Assembly (NCBI RefSeq): GCF_001729745.1
Contig: NZ_CP017186.1
Coordinates: 3,782,001 to 3,846,000 of the forward strand
From: Enterobacter hormaechei subsp. hoffmannii
GTDB taxonomy: Bacteria; Pseudomonadota; Gammaproteobacteria; Enterobacterales; Enterobacteriaceae
DNA: 64,000 bases
Reading direction: 5' to 3'
The notes below the pieces were generated by a model. That model did no database searches. It was given only the letters and a program-made list of their open reading frames with translations, and was not told the origin of the DNA. How positions within the stretch are numbered: position 1 is the stretch's first letter; every line of letters starts with the position of its first letter. Both the position numbers and the translations under genes were made by a program. Positions 9,800 through 18,060 of this stretch are shown here, one piece after another.

Positions 9800-10303
9800 C
9801 TATACCTCGTTGGGATCCACATCCGGACGCGCATACTCCGGCCAGACCAGCGCGACCAGTTCCGGGTAGGCTTCCAGGCTAAACTCGCGAAAACACTGGC
9901 GCAGATTTAATACGTCTAAATCGGAATACGACACCTTCTCGCCATTCAGACAGCGCTTTTTGATATTGTCGTAATATTTATAGACCGCCGAATTAAGGTC
10001 GCTACAGCGGCGCTGCGCGTCGAACAGGCCGGGCGTATCATTAATTTCGGCCATTTTCATTCGCTTAATTGTCGCATGGAGAAAATCGATATATTCGTGA
10101 TTCACCCGCCAGTACCAGACTGGCGTCACGGCGTTCATCAAGACGGAGAAATGATCTTCCCCCTCCTCTTTGGACATCAATTCAGGCTGCGGTGGTTCAC
10201 TGGCGTCATTTGACACTTTCGTTTTATTGAACTCTTGCATCAATAAAAGCACGCCAGCGGTCAGTAATAGTAACGTTACGACCGTGAAGAAAATGCTGTT
10301 CAT
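9800..10303 (-). CDS. Unrecognised membrane-anchored protein, divergent cluster
   Basis: Hypothetical protein of 167 residues that I do not recognise. It begins with one hydrophobic helix (about residues 3-23) next to QEFNKTK, predicting a single N-terminal membrane anchor with the rest in one compartment. The remainder is charged and apparently helical, with two Cys (near RRCSDL and KRCLNG) and a Trp-rich patch (VWYWRVNHEY). A GGAG site precedes the ATG. It is transcribed away from two other unknown genes (10406-11240) across a 102-bp AT-rich gap, and runs in the same direction as yqhA, 43 bp upstream of it. It stands where E. coli has yghA. Confidence 0.72.
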   Translation of the reverse strand: MNSIFFTVVTLLLLTAGVLLLMQEFNKTKVSNDASEPPQPELMSKEEGEDHFSVLMNAVTPVWYWRVNHEYIDFLHATIKRMKMAEINDTPGLFDAQRRCSDLNSAVYKYYDNIKKRCLNGEKVSYSDLDVLNLRQCFREFSLEAYPELVALVWPEYARPDVDPNEV

Positions 10304-10321
10304 GGGTAGGCTCCATTTTTT

Positions 10322-10350
10322 TTGATTTTAAAATTGCCTCATGATATTGT
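10322..10350 (+). promoter_or_regulatory. Possible sigma-70 promoter for the 10406-11240 gene pair
   Basis: TTGATT (10322-10327), 17-base spacer, TATTGT (10345-10350); each hexamer matches the consensus at 4 of 6 positions, within an AT-rich divergent gap and 56 bases before the start codon. Confidence 0.35.
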
Positions 10351-10405
10351 CAACGAATCTCACCCTTTTTCCAACCCCACCCTTTTGAAATTAAAGGAAA
10401 TTAAA

Positions 10406-10810
10406 ATGCTGCCCGACAATCTTGTCCCGGCAAAGTACCACATTACGCCTGTGGAACAGCCTTCGACGGAAGCAGATAAAGAGGCGAATTTCACTCAAGG
10501 AAAAAGAAAACTCTCCGACTATGAAGCCGATATATTAATTGGTGTTTCACGCACCGGCAAATCCCGTAATATGGTGCTGGAAGAGCACGATCGCCATTTA
10601 AAAGAACGGTTATTTCGTGCCATCAAGATTGAAGCCTTAGTTCATCTGCTAAATGATTTACAGGCCGAAGGGGAAATAGATGCCCAGGCTCTAAGTCAAA
10701 TAATGGCCGAGAAAACACAGCAAATAAATGAAGCTGGCAATGAAATTTGGCTTAACTTAATTACGCGTGAAAAAAGCAATCCCATTTTTTATAACCTGGG
10801 GGATGATTAA
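10406..10810 (+). CDS. Unrecognised 134-residue soluble protein, first of a pair
   Basis: Hypothetical protein without a family I can name. I chose the ATG at 10406 because AAAGGA lies 8 bases before it; the frame is open further upstream but without a comparable site. The protein has no signal or membrane segment. After a polar N-terminus (to about residue 40) it looks fully helical, with a basic stretch around DRHLKERLFRAIKIEAL and alternating charged heptads. Its codons are more AT-rich than those of neighbouring core genes, suggesting horizontal acquisition. The end overlaps or abuts the next ORF, so the two are probably one transcript and may act together. Confidence 0.68.
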   Translation: MLPDNLVPAKYHITPVEQPSTEADKEANFTQGKRKLSDYEADILIGVSRTGKSRNMVLEEHDRHLKERLFRAIKIEALVHLLNDLQAEGEIDAQALSQIMAEKTQQINEAGNEIWLNLITREKSNPIFYNLGDD

Positions 10811-11240
10811 CGTGAATGATGATAGCGGTAATAACGTTTATTTGACTTTAGATGATAAGAAAAGCGATGAATTTATCTTAAAGCAGAATCTCGACGCCCT
10901 GAAAAAGATAAAAAATGACGAGATGACGCGAATAACGCAGGACTTGGTTTCGATTCCGGCCACGCTGGTGCGCCTGAAATGGCAGAACCGTCGGGAAATT
11001 TATGCCTTGCAGGCCAAAGAGGAGATTTACGGCGCGGTGATGAACGCCATTATTGAGCTGCGCCCTGAGCTTAAAGAGAAGATCCTTGGGCGACTGGAGA
11101 CGAACTATCAGTACCTGCTGGCACGCGAGACAGCCACCCTGCGCCTGACCCGTAAACTCTCGGAGGGCAACTATCGCACATCAAACGTCACCTGCGTGGC
11201 GCTCGATGAAGAGGCGTCAACAACATCTTCTAACTGCTGA
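10803..11240 (+). CDS. Unrecognised 145-residue soluble protein, second of a pair
   Basis: Hypothetical protein translated from ATG 10803 (8-base overlap with the previous gene) or, more likely by ribosome-site spacing, from GTG 10812, where GGGGGA lies about 9 bases upstream. No signal peptide or membrane helix. The middle (about residues 25-120) appears to be long amphipathic helices rich in Lys, Arg and Glu (LVRLKWQNRREIYALQAKEEIYGAV), which suggests a structural or protein-binding role rather than an enzyme. The last 25 residues are low in structure and rich in Ser and Thr. Function unknown; pairing with the preceding gene is inferred from the overlap. Confidence 0.66.
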   Translation: MINVNDDSGNNVYLTLDDKKSDEFILKQNLDALKKIKNDEMTRITQDLVSIPATLVRLKWQNRREIYALQAKEEIYGAVMNAIIELRPELKEKILGRLETNYQYLLARETATLRLTRKLSEGNYRTSNVTCVALDEEASTTSSNC

Positions 11241-11275
11241 CAACGTGGTTCGCCCGGCGGCGCTAGCCTGAGATT

Positions 11276-11307
11276 GTAGGCCGGGTAAGGCGAAGCCGCC
11301 ACCCGGC
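11276..11307 (+). repeat. REP (palindromic unit) element
   Basis: Typical enterobacterial REP sequence: GTAGGCCGGGTAAGGC, then GAAGCCGCCACCCGGC, an imperfect palindrome in the gap between converging genes. Confidence 0.85.
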
Positions 11308-11310
11308 ACG

Positions 11311-11334
11311 GAAGGCGGCTTCGCCTTCGTTTTA
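11311..11334 (+). terminator. Hairpin and T-run after the unknown gene pair
   Basis: GAAGGCG, loop GCTT, CGCCTTC, followed by GTTTTA: a terminator-like hairpin on the plus strand that would end the 10406-11240 transcript before the converging exbD. Confidence 0.55.
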
Positions 11335-11757
11335 CTTCGCGGCCGCTTTCTCTTCGCCGACCAGACCAATCTTCAGGTATCCCGCCTGATGCAGCGTGTC
11401 CATTACCTTCATCATGGTTTCATAATCGACGGTTTTATCCGCGCGGAAGAAGACGGTGGTGTCTTTCTTGCCGCCGGTCAGCTGGTCCAGCGCCGGAATA
11501 ACCGAGGCATCCGTCACCGGATCGTTGCCCAGGAACATGGACTTATCGGCCTTCACGGACAGGTAGACAGGCTTTTCCGGACGCGGCTGCGGCTGGCTGG
11601 AGGACGCTGGCAGATTCACCTTCACGTCCACCGTCGCCAGCGGCGCGGCAACCATAAAGATAATCAGCAGAACCAGCATGACGTCGATAAACGGCGTCAC
11701 GTTGATCTCATGCATTTCACCGTTATCGTCCAGATTTTCATTAAGACGCATTGCCAT
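11332..11757 (-). CDS. exbD: ExbD, TonB-system energy transduction protein
   Basis: Inner-membrane protein of 141 residues that with ExbB uses the proton gradient to energise TonB. There is one TM helix (about residues 22-43, INVTPFIDVMLVLLIIF) containing the essential membrane aspartate (Asp25 in E. coli, here in PFIDVML), then a periplasmic domain. It lies 4 bp after exbB and is clearly co-transcribed. The ExbBD complex would power the TonB-dependent receptor encoded at 40.7 kb as well as others elsewhere in the genome. Confidence 0.97.
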   Translation of the reverse strand: MAMRLNENLDDNGEMHEINVTPFIDVMLVLLIIFMVAAPLATVDVKVNLPASSSQPQPRPEKPVYLSVKADKSMFLGNDPVTDASVIPALDQLTGGKKDTTVFFRADKTVDYETMMKVMDTLHQAGYLKIGLVGEEKAAAK

Positions 11758-11761
11758 ACAA

Positions 11762-12493
11762 TCAACCTACGCGCAGTTTGGACGCCGCATGCACCGGTTT
11801 AACGGCGCTGGCGTTCAGGTCCAGATCGCGGCTTTGCAGCAGCAGAACCTGCGCGGCAACGTCACCCAGTGTGGCTTTGTAACTGCCAATCATGCGCGCG
11901 AAGATGTTATAGATAACTACCGCAGGGATAGCGGCAACCAGACCGATAGCCGTTGCCAGCAGCGCTTCTGCGATACCCGGCGCGACGACCGCAAGGTTAG
12001 TGGTCTGCGTCTGGGCGATACCGATAAAGCTGTTCATGATGCCCCAGACGGTACCGAACAGGCCGACGAACGGGGAGATAGCGCCGATAGTCGCCAGGTA
12101 GCCGTTACCGCGGCCCATATGACGACCCACGGCCGCAACGCGACGCTCCAGACGGAAGCCGGTACGCTCTTTAATGCCTTCGTTATCTTCACTGCCTGCG
12201 GAGAGTTCCAGCTCGTTCTGCGCTTCGTTCACTAACAGGGTAGTCAGGCTTTTCGCATGGAAGGATGAGGTGATATCAGAAGCCTGATCCAGAGAGCGGG
12301 CTTCCGCCAGCTGCTTCTGCTCACGCTTGAGGCGGCGTTTTTGTGAAAGAAGTTCGGCGCTCTTGCTGAAGAAGATAGCCCAGGTGATCACGGACGCCAG
12401 AATCAGGCCGATCATCACAACCTTAACGACGATGTCAGCATGTTGATACATGCCCCAAACGGAGAGATCCGTCTGCATCAAATTATTACCCAC
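11762..12493 (-). CDS. exbB: ExbB, TonB-system proton channel subunit
   Basis: MotA/TolQ/ExbB-family inner-membrane protein of 243 residues, near-identical to E. coli ExbB at both ends of the alignment. TM helices lie at about 16-39, 128-155 and 162-194, with the conserved pore segments FVGLFGTVWGIMNSF and AEALLATAIGLVAAIPAV. It is first in the exbBD operon, with a Fur-like box 64 bases upstream of the start, so iron repression is expected as in E. coli. It is divergent from metC. Confidence 0.98.
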   Translation of the reverse strand: MGNNLMQTDLSVWGMYQHADIVVKVVMIGLILASVITWAIFFSKSAELLSQKRRLKREQKQLAEARSLDQASDITSSFHAKSLTTLLVNEAQNELELSAGSEDNEGIKERTGFRLERRVAAVGRHMGRGNGYLATIGAISPFVGLFGTVWGIMNSFIGIAQTQTTNLAVVAPGIAEALLATAIGLVAAIPAVVIYNIFARMIGSYKATLGDVAAQVLLLQSRDLDLNASAVKPVHAASKLRVG

Positions 12494-12556
12494 TCTGTAT
12501 CTCCAGGACGCAAATCACACAATCTGAACGTAATAATATCAAAACGTCGTCGAATT

Positions 12557-12575
12557 GATAGTAGTTCTCATTAGT
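12557..12575. promoter_or_regulatory. Fur-like box upstream of exbB
   Basis: GATAGTAGTTCTCATTAGT matches the 19-base Fur consensus at 12 of 19 positions and lies 64-82 bases before exbB, the position of iron regulation in relatives. Confidence 0.65.
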
Positions 12576-12701
12576 ATTTACATAGTGCCGTAATTTTCGC
12601 TCACTTTCCTTGCGCTTACGCAGTAAAAATTTCTTGTGCGAATATTTGATAATATTTTCTGCTTATTCGATAAGCATCCGGATGCACATTCTGACAATCG
12701 T

Positions 12702-12725
12702 GGTAGTCTGGACGTCCAGACGTAT
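12702..12725. promoter_or_regulatory. MetJ operator (three tandem met boxes) upstream of metC
   Basis: Three adjacent 8-base units GGTAGTCT, GGACGTCC and AGACGTAT match the met box AGACGTCT at 5, 6 and 7 of 8 positions. They end 19 bases before the metC start, as expected for S-adenosylmethionine/MetJ repression. Confidence 0.75.
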
Positions 12726-12744
12726 AAAAATAGGGTTAGCGAAC

Positions 12745-13932
12745 ATGACTAAAAAGCAGCTTGAGACCACGCTGGTGCAGGCAGGACGCAGTAAAAAATA
12801 CACCCAGGGCTCGGTCAACAGCGTGATCCAGCGTGCCTCCTCGCTGGTGTTTGATACCGTCGAAGATAAAAAAATCGCCACGCGTAATCGCGCGAAGGGC
12901 GGGCTGTTTTACGGTCGCCGTGGCACGTTAACCCATTTCTCGTTGCAGGAAGCCATGTGCGAACTGGAGGGCGGCGCGGGCTGCGCGCTGTTCCCGTGCG
13001 GTGCGGCGGCGGTCGCCAATACCATTCTGGCGTTTGTTGAACAGGGTGACCACATCCTGATGACCAATACCGCCTACGAGCCAAGCCAGGACTTCTGCAC
13101 CAAAATACTCAGCAAGCTCGGCGTCACCACCAGCTGGTTCGATCCGCTGATTGGGGCCGGTATTGCCGGGCTTATTCAGCCCAACACGCGCGTTGTGTTC
13201 CTGGAATCTCCCGGCTCCATCACCATGGAAGTGCATGATGTCCCGGCCATCGTGAAGGCGGTGCGCAGCATAGCGCCGGAAGCGATCATCATGATCGACA
13301 ACACCTGGGCGGCAGGTGTGCTGTTTAAAGCCCTGGAATTTGACATCGATATCTCCATTCAGGCGGCGACCAAATACCTGATTGGCCACTCAGACGGCAT
13401 GATCGGTACGGCGGTATCTAATGCCCGCTGCTGGGAGCAATTGCGTGAAAACGCCTACCTGATGGGCCAGATGGTGGATGCCGATACCGCCTACATGACC
13501 AGCCGGGGCATCCGTACGCTCGGCGTGCGTCTGCGTCAGCATCACGAAAGCAGCATGCAAATTGCACAGTGGCTGGCGCTGCATCCACAGGTGGAGCGCG
13601 TTAACCATCCGGCGCTGCCGGGCAGCAAGGGCCACGAATACTGGCAACGTGACTTTACGGGCAGCAGCGGGTTGTTCTCATTTGTTCTTAAGAAGCGCCT
13701 GAATGACGCCGAGCTGGCAAGCTATCTGGATAACTTTACCCTCTTCAGCATGGCCTATTCATGGGGTGGGTTTGAATCGTTGATCCTGCCCAATCAGCCG
13801 GAGCAGATTGCGGCCCTGCGCCCGGGCGGCGAGGTGGACTTCGAGGGGACCTTAATCCGCCTGCATATCGGGCTGGAAAATGTGGACGATTTAATTGCGG
13901 ATTTATCGGCAGGATTTGAGCGCATCGTGTAA
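12745..13932 (+). CDS. metC: Cystathionine beta-lyase MetC
   Basis: PLP enzyme that cleaves cystathionine to homocysteine, pyruvate and ammonia in methionine synthesis; cytoplasmic homotetramer. From the ATG at 12745 the protein is 395 residues, the E. coli length, and begins [20 protein letters not shown]; the open frame upstream would add 45 unrelated residues. The PLP lysine is Lys210 in [13 protein letters not shown], and the phosphate-binding and substrate motifs YGRRGTLT and PCGAAAVAN are present. A MetJ operator lies just upstream and the iron-regulated exbBD operon is divergent. Confidence 0.97.
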   Translation: MTKKQLETTLVQAGRSKKYTQGSVNSVIQRASSLVFDTVEDKKIATRNRAKGGLFYGRRGTLTHFSLQEAMCELEGGAGCALFPCGAAAVANTILAFVEQGDHILMTNTAYEPSQDFCTKILSKLGVTTSWFDPLIGAGIAGLIQPNTRVVFLESPGSITMEVHDVPAIVKAVRSIAPEAIIMIDNTWAAGVLFKALEFDIDISIQAATKYLIGHSDGMIGTAVSNARCWEQLRENAYLMGQMVDADTAYMTSRGIRTLGVRLRQHHESSMQIAQWLALHPQVERVNHPALPGSKGHEYWQRDFTGSSGLFSFVLKKRLNDAELASYLDNFTLFSMAYSWGGFESLILPNQPEQIAALRPGGEVDFEGTLIRLHIGLENVDDLIADLSAGFERIV

Positions 13933-14074
13933 AGTGCTGGCTGACATGTACTCCCTGGACGCTATTCTGAACACCGCAAGCAGAAAAGTCTGTATGAGAT
14001 GCGCCTGCGATCAACCCCGACAGGCAAAATTGGGAGTACAATAGCGTTATATCTGCTGTTCCACAGGAAAGTCC

Positions 14075-14734
14075 ATGGCTGTTATTCAAAATATCATCAC
14101 GGCGCTCTGGCAACACGATTTTGCCGCGCTGGCGGACCCACATGTCGTCGGGATTGTCTATTTCGTGATGTTCGCGACGCTGTTTCTGGAAAATGGATTA
14201 CTGCCAGCCTCATTTTTACCCGGTGACAGCCTGCTCCTGCTCGCAGGGGCGTTAATCGGCAAGGGCGTGATGGACTTCGCACCAACAATGGTGATCCTCA
14301 CCTCTGCGGCCAGTCTCGGCTGCTGGCTGAGCTACCTGCAAGGGCGCTGGCTTGGAAACACCCGCGTGGTGAAAGGCTGGCTGGCGCAGCTGCCGCATAA
14401 ATATCATCAGCGCGCGACCTGCATGTTTGACCGTCACGGCCTGCTGGCGTTGCTTGCCGGGCGTTTTCTGGCGTTCGTTCGCACCCTGTTGCCTACCATG
14501 GCGGGTATTTCAGGCCTCTCTAACCGCCGCTTCCAGTTCTTCAACTGGCTGAGCGCTCTGCTCTGGGTGGGCGTGGTCACCACGCTCGGCTACGCGCTGA
14601 ATATGATCCCCTTTGTTAAGCGCCATGAAGACCAGGTGATGACCTTCCTGATGATCCTGCCGATTTTCCTGCTGGTTGCAGGGCTGGTGGGTACCATTGC
14701 GGTGGTGATCAAGAAAAAGTATTGCAGCGCATAA
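14075..14734 (+). CDS. yghB: YghB, DedA-family inner-membrane protein
   Basis: DedA/SNARE-associated family membrane protein of 219 residues. In E. coli YghB and YqjA are redundant, needed for cell division and temperature and drug tolerance, and linked to lipid scrambling and proton-motive force. Typical motifs are [18 protein letters not shown], the [19 protein letters not shown] amphipathic segment with its essential arginines, and a membrane-embedded acidic residue. It follows metC in the same direction after a 142-bp gap that shows no terminator, but contains a TACAAT -10-like box at 14037, so it may have its own promoter. A REP element follows the stop. Confidence 0.96.
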   Translation: MAVIQNIITALWQHDFAALADPHVVGIVYFVMFATLFLENGLLPASFLPGDSLLLLAGALIGKGVMDFAPTMVILTSAASLGCWLSYLQGRWLGNTRVVKGWLAQLPHKYHQRATCMFDRHGLLALLAGRFLAFVRTLLPTMAGISGLSNRRFQFFNWLSALLWVGVVTTLGYALNMIPFVKRHEDQVMTFLMILPIFLLVAGLVGTIAVVIKKKYCSA

Positions 14735-14740
14735 ATAAAA

Positions 14741-14768
14741 GCCGGGTGGCGCTACCGCTTACCCGGCC
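14741..14768. repeat. REP element between yghB and yqhC
   Basis: GCCGGGTGGCGCTACC followed by GCTTACCCGGCC, an imperfect palindrome of the REP family in the gap between the converging yghB and yqhC. Confidence 0.82.
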
Positions 14769-14779
14769 TCCGTTTCCCC

Positions 14780-15679
14780 TCACGCTCCCTGCATGGTTCT
14801 GATACGTGACGCATCTTCCCCCGGCGTGACGCCGAAGTAACGCTTAAATTCCCGACTAAACTGCGAAGCGCTTTCATACCCGACCCGCATCGCCGCGGCG
14901 CTGGCCTTCATGCCATCGTGGATCATCAGCATCCGCGCCTTATGCAGACGGTAAGTTTTGAGGTACTGCAACGGCGACGTGCTGGTGACGGATTTAAAGT
15001 TATGGTGAAACGCCGAGACGCTCATATTGGCTTCCGCCGCCAGCTGATCAACGCTGAGGTTTTCCGTGTACTGGCTCTCGATGCGCTTCAGCACGCGGCT
15101 AATCAGGCTGAAGTGCGTTTGCCGGCTTACCAGCGCCAGCAGCGCCCCGCCGCCCGGTCCCAGCAGCACATGGTAAAGAATTTCGCGGATAATCTGCTTT
15201 CCGAGAATACGCGCGTCCAGAGGCCTTTCCATCACGTCTAACAGGCGTTCAATCGCGCAGAGAATTTCCTCCGATAAGGTCGCGGAGTTGATACCGCTTG
15301 CCGCCATCGACGGCCGGAAAAGTTCGTCCTCCCCAATCTCCATCAGCAACTCCTGCAACTGGAGAATGTCGACGTTGACGCGGATCCCGGCCAGCGGTAC
15401 CTCCTCTGTCGCGAAAGTTTCACATTCGAAGGGTAAAGGTACAGTCAGAAGCAGATATTCATTGGTGTCGTAACGGAACACGCGCTCATTGATATAGCCA
15501 ATCTTATGGCCAGAAAAGAGAAACACGATGCCGGGCTGATACATCACCGGGGTGCGCGTTCCGGGCTGGGTACCGTAGAGCAATCGGATATCCGGCAACA
15601 GCTCAGCCGAATCATTTCCGTTATCTATCAGTCTTTTAATCTGCGACGTTAGCTGGCGGCAGATGGCATCACGGTTCAT
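14780..15679 (-). CDS. yqhC: YqhC, AraC-family activator of yqhD and dkgA
   Basis: AraC-type regulator of about 299 residues: an AraC_N sensor domain (first about 170 residues, including [15 protein letters not shown]) and two C-terminal helix-turn-helix motifs ([20 protein letters not shown] and [24 protein letters not shown]). In E. coli YqhC senses aldehydes such as glyoxal and furfural and activates yqhD-dkgA. It is divergent from yqhD here as well, supporting the same role. I prefer ATG 15679 because GGAG is correctly spaced; a TTG two codons upstream is possible. Confidence 0.93.
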   Translation of the reverse strand: MNRDAICRQLTSQIKRLIDNGNDSAELLPDIRLLYGTQPGTRTPVMYQPGIVFLFSGHKIGYINERVFRYDTNEYLLLTVPLPFECETFATEEVPLAGIRVNVDILQLQELLMEIGEDELFRPSMAASGINSATLSEEILCAIERLLDVMERPLDARILGKQIIREILYHVLLGPGGGALLALVSRQTHFSLISRVLKRIESQYTENLSVDQLAAEANMSVSAFHHNFKSVTSTSPLQYLKTYRLHKARMLMIHDGMKASAAAMRVGYESASQFSREFKRYFGVTPGEDASRIRTMQGA

Positions 15680-15874
15680 TTTCAATTACTCCGGGTACGG
15701 TTTCCGACGCTGACAGTGTGCGCATTTTCTTACCGTTTCTCCAGCGTGCTGTAGAAATGGGCAAGACATCGGCAGGAATGTGCATTGAGAGGATAGCGCC
15801 TGCCCGCCACAATGTGCAGCATCAGGTTGCCTTCTGCGCCACCACGATTTTTTACCCACTACAGGGAACAAGCC

Positions 15875-17038
15875 ATGAACAACTTTAATCTTCACACCCC
15901 AACCCGCATTCTGTTTGGTAAAGACGCTATCGCTGACCTGCGCGCGCAAATCCCGACGGACGCCCGCGTCCTGATTACCTACGGCGGCGGCAGCGTGAAA
16001 AAAACCGGCGTACTGGATCAGGTTTACAGCGCTCTGGAAGGGCTGGACGTACGCGAGTTCGGCGGTATCGAGCCTAACCCGTCTTATGAAACGCTGATGA
16101 ACGCGGTAAAAATCGCCCGTGACGAGCAGATCACTTTCCTGCTGGCGGTGGGCGGCGGTTCCGTGCTGGACGGCACCAAATTCATCGCGGCGGCAGCGCA
16201 TTACGCTGACGGCATCGACCCGTGGCATATTCTGGAAACGGGCGGCAGCGACATCAGCAGTGCGATCCCGATGGGCTCCGTGCTGACGCTGCCGGCCACC
16301 GGCTCTGAGTCCAACAAAGGCGCGGTCATCTCCCGTAAAACCACCGGTGACAAGCAGGCCTTTATGAACGAACACGTTCAGCCCGTGTTCGCGATCCTCG
16401 ATCCGGTTTACACCTATACCCTGCCTGCGCGTCAGGTGGCGAACGGCGTGGTCGACGCCTTTGTTCACACCGTTGAGCAGTACGTCACTTACCCGGTGAA
16501 CGCCAAAATTCAGGATCGTTTCGCGGAAGGCATTCTGTTGACGCTGATTGAAGAAGGTCCGAAAGCGCTGAAAGAGCCTGAAAACTATGACGTGCGTGCT
16601 AACGTGATGTGGGCTGCAACACAGGCACTGAATGGCCTTATCGGTGCAGGCGTGCCACAGGACTGGGCTACCCATATGCTCGGCCACGAGCTGACGGCGA
16701 TGCACGGCCTGGATCACGCCCAGACGCTGGCGGTGGTTCTGCCTGCGCTGTGGAATGAAAAACGTGACGCTAAACGCGCCAAACTGCTCCAGTACGCCGA
16801 ACGCGTCTGGAACATCACCGAGGGTTCCGACGATGCGCGTATCGATGCCGCGATTGAAGCCACCCGTCACTTCTTTGAAAGCCTGGGCGTGCCAACGCGT
16901 CTCTCTGACTACGGCCTGGACGGCAGCTCCATCCCTGCCCTGCTGGCGAAGCTGGAAGCACACGGTATGACGCAGATCGGCGAGCACGGCGACATCACCC
17001 TGGACGTCAGCCGTCGTATTTACGAAGCGGCACGCTAA
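15875..17038 (+). CDS. yqhD: YqhD, NADPH-dependent aldehyde reductase
   Basis: Iron-type alcohol dehydrogenase of 387 residues that reduces short-chain toxic aldehydes (from lipid peroxidation, furfural, methylglyoxal) with NADPH. The metal ligands are all present at E. coli positions: Asp194 and His198 (VVDAFVH), His267 and His281 (TH and LDHAQT). The cofactor motif GGGSVKKTG is visible. The start at 15875 gives the family N-terminus MNNFNLHTPT. It is divergent from its activator yqhC and upstream of dkgA, with 105 bp between that include a stable hairpin. Confidence 0.97.
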   Translation: MNNFNLHTPTRILFGKDAIADLRAQIPTDARVLITYGGGSVKKTGVLDQVYSALEGLDVREFGGIEPNPSYETLMNAVKIARDEQITFLLAVGGGSVLDGTKFIAAAAHYADGIDPWHILETGGSDISSAIPMGSVLTLPATGSESNKGAVISRKTTGDKQAFMNEHVQPVFAILDPVYTYTLPARQVANGVVDAFVHTVEQYVTYPVNAKIQDRFAEGILLTLIEEGPKALKEPENYDVRANVMWAATQALNGLIGAGVPQDWATHMLGHELTAMHGLDHAQTLAVVLPALWNEKRDAKRAKLLQYAERVWNITEGSDDARIDAAIEATRHFFESLGVPTRLSDYGLDGSSIPALLAKLEAHGMTQIGEHGDITLDVSRRIYEAAR

Positions 17039-17097
17039 GCGTTTTTAGGATCCTGACTTTCGTTTTTTGACATTTCGTCCAGACTTAATGCACATCA

Positions 17098-17124
17098 CAT
17101 CGTCGGAGGTTCCCTCCGGCGATG
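17098..17124 (+). promoter_or_regulatory. Stable hairpin just upstream of the dkgA ribosome site
   Basis: CATCGTCGGAGG (17098-17109) pairs with CCTCCGGCGATG (17113-17124) around a 3-base loop, with one G-T pair. It is not followed by a T-run, so it is not a classical terminator. Its right arm ends 20 bases before the dkgA start, and the left arm contains GGAGG. Possible roles are mRNA processing, stabilisation or differential expression of dkgA; none is proven. Confidence 0.5.
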
Positions 17125-17143
17125 AGCACCTGAAGGAGGAAAA

Positions 17144-17971
17144 ATGGCAAACCAAACCGTAATCAAGCTACAGGACGGCAACGTGATGCCCCAGCTGGGG
17201 CTAGGTGTATGGAAAGCCGGTAACGACGAGGTCGTCTCCGCCATTCATAAAGCCCTGGAAGTCGGCTATCGGTCCATTGATACCGCCGCCGCCTATAAAA
17301 ACGAGGATGGCGTGGGGACCGCGCTTGCCAGCGCTGGCATTCCCCGCGATGAGTTATTCATCACCACCAAGCTGTGGAACGACGATCAAAAGCGTCCCCG
17401 CGAAGCGTTGCAGGAGAGCCTGGAGAAACTCCAGCTCGATTTCGTCGATCTTTATCTCATGCACTGGCCGGTACCGGCTATCGACCATTACGTTGATGCC
17501 TGGAAAGGGATGATTGAGCTGCAAAAAGAGGGGCTGATTAAAAGCATCGGCGTCTGTAATTTCCAGGTTCATCACCTGCAACGCCTGATTGATGAAACGG
17601 GCGTCGCGCCGGTGATTAACCAGATTGAGCTACACCCGCTGATGCAGCAGCGCCAGCTTCATTCGTGGAACGCCACGCACAAGATCCAGACCGAATCCTG
17701 GAGCCCGCTGGCTCAGGGCGGCGAAGGGGTGTTTGACCAGAAAATTATCCGCGAGCTGGCGGATAAGTACGGCAAAACGCCGGCGCAGATCGTCATTCGC
17801 TGGCATCTGGATAGCGGTCTGGTGGTGATCCCGAAATCGGTCACGCCATCGCGTATCGCCGAGAACTTCGACGTCTGGGATTTCCGCCTGGATAAAGACG
17901 AGCTGGGTGAGATTGCGAAGCTAGATCAGGGCAAGCGGCTTGGGCCGGACCCGGATCAGTTTGGCGGGTAG
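17144..17971 (+). CDS. dkgA: DkgA, 2,5-diketo-D-gluconate reductase A / methylglyoxal reductase
   Basis: NADPH-dependent aldo-keto reductase (AKR5C) of 275 residues, reducing methylglyoxal, beta-keto esters and 2,5-diketo-D-gluconate. The catalytic tetrad is visible: Asp46 and Tyr51 (IDTAAAYKNE), Lys76 (TTKLWN) and His107 (LMHWPVP). The NADPH site is near IPKSVTPSRIAEN. GAAGGAGGAAAA gives a very strong ribosome site. It probably belongs to the YqhC regulon with yqhD. A palindromic repeat follows the stop. E. coli has yqhG and yqhH next; they are missing here. Confidence 0.96.
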   Translation: MANQTVIKLQDGNVMPQLGLGVWKAGNDEVVSAIHKALEVGYRSIDTAAAYKNEDGVGTALASAGIPRDELFITTKLWNDDQKRPREALQESLEKLQLDFVDLYLMHWPVPAIDHYVDAWKGMIELQKEGLIKSIGVCNFQVHHLQRLIDETGVAPVINQIELHPLMQQRQLHSWNATHKIQTESWSPLAQGGEGVFDQKIIRELADKYGKTPAQIVIRWHLDSGLVVIPKSVTPSRIAENFDVWDFRLDKDELGEIAKLDQGKRLGPDPDQFGG

Positions 17972-17974
17972 TTT

Positions 17975-18052
17975 CCCCTCACCCTAACCCTCTCCCACAG
18001 GGAGAGGGAATGCTTTCCACCCTCTCCCTGTGGGAGAGGGCCGAGGTGAGGG
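17975..18052. repeat. Long inverted-repeat palindrome (CCCTCACCCTAACCC family)
   Basis: CCCCTCACCCTAACCCTCTCCC, central arms and then GGGAGAGGG...GGTGAGGG form a long imperfect hairpin between the converging dkgA and ygiQ. Same family as the element at 9177, with ACAG/CTGT in place of CCAGAG in the arms. Confidence 0.83.
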
Positions 18053-18060
18053 CATCATCG

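Noticed and set aside
15686-16987. Minus-strand open frame of about 430 codons opposite yqhD
   Set aside because: Antisense shadow of a well-conserved gene; composition is typical of a reversed GC-rich frame.
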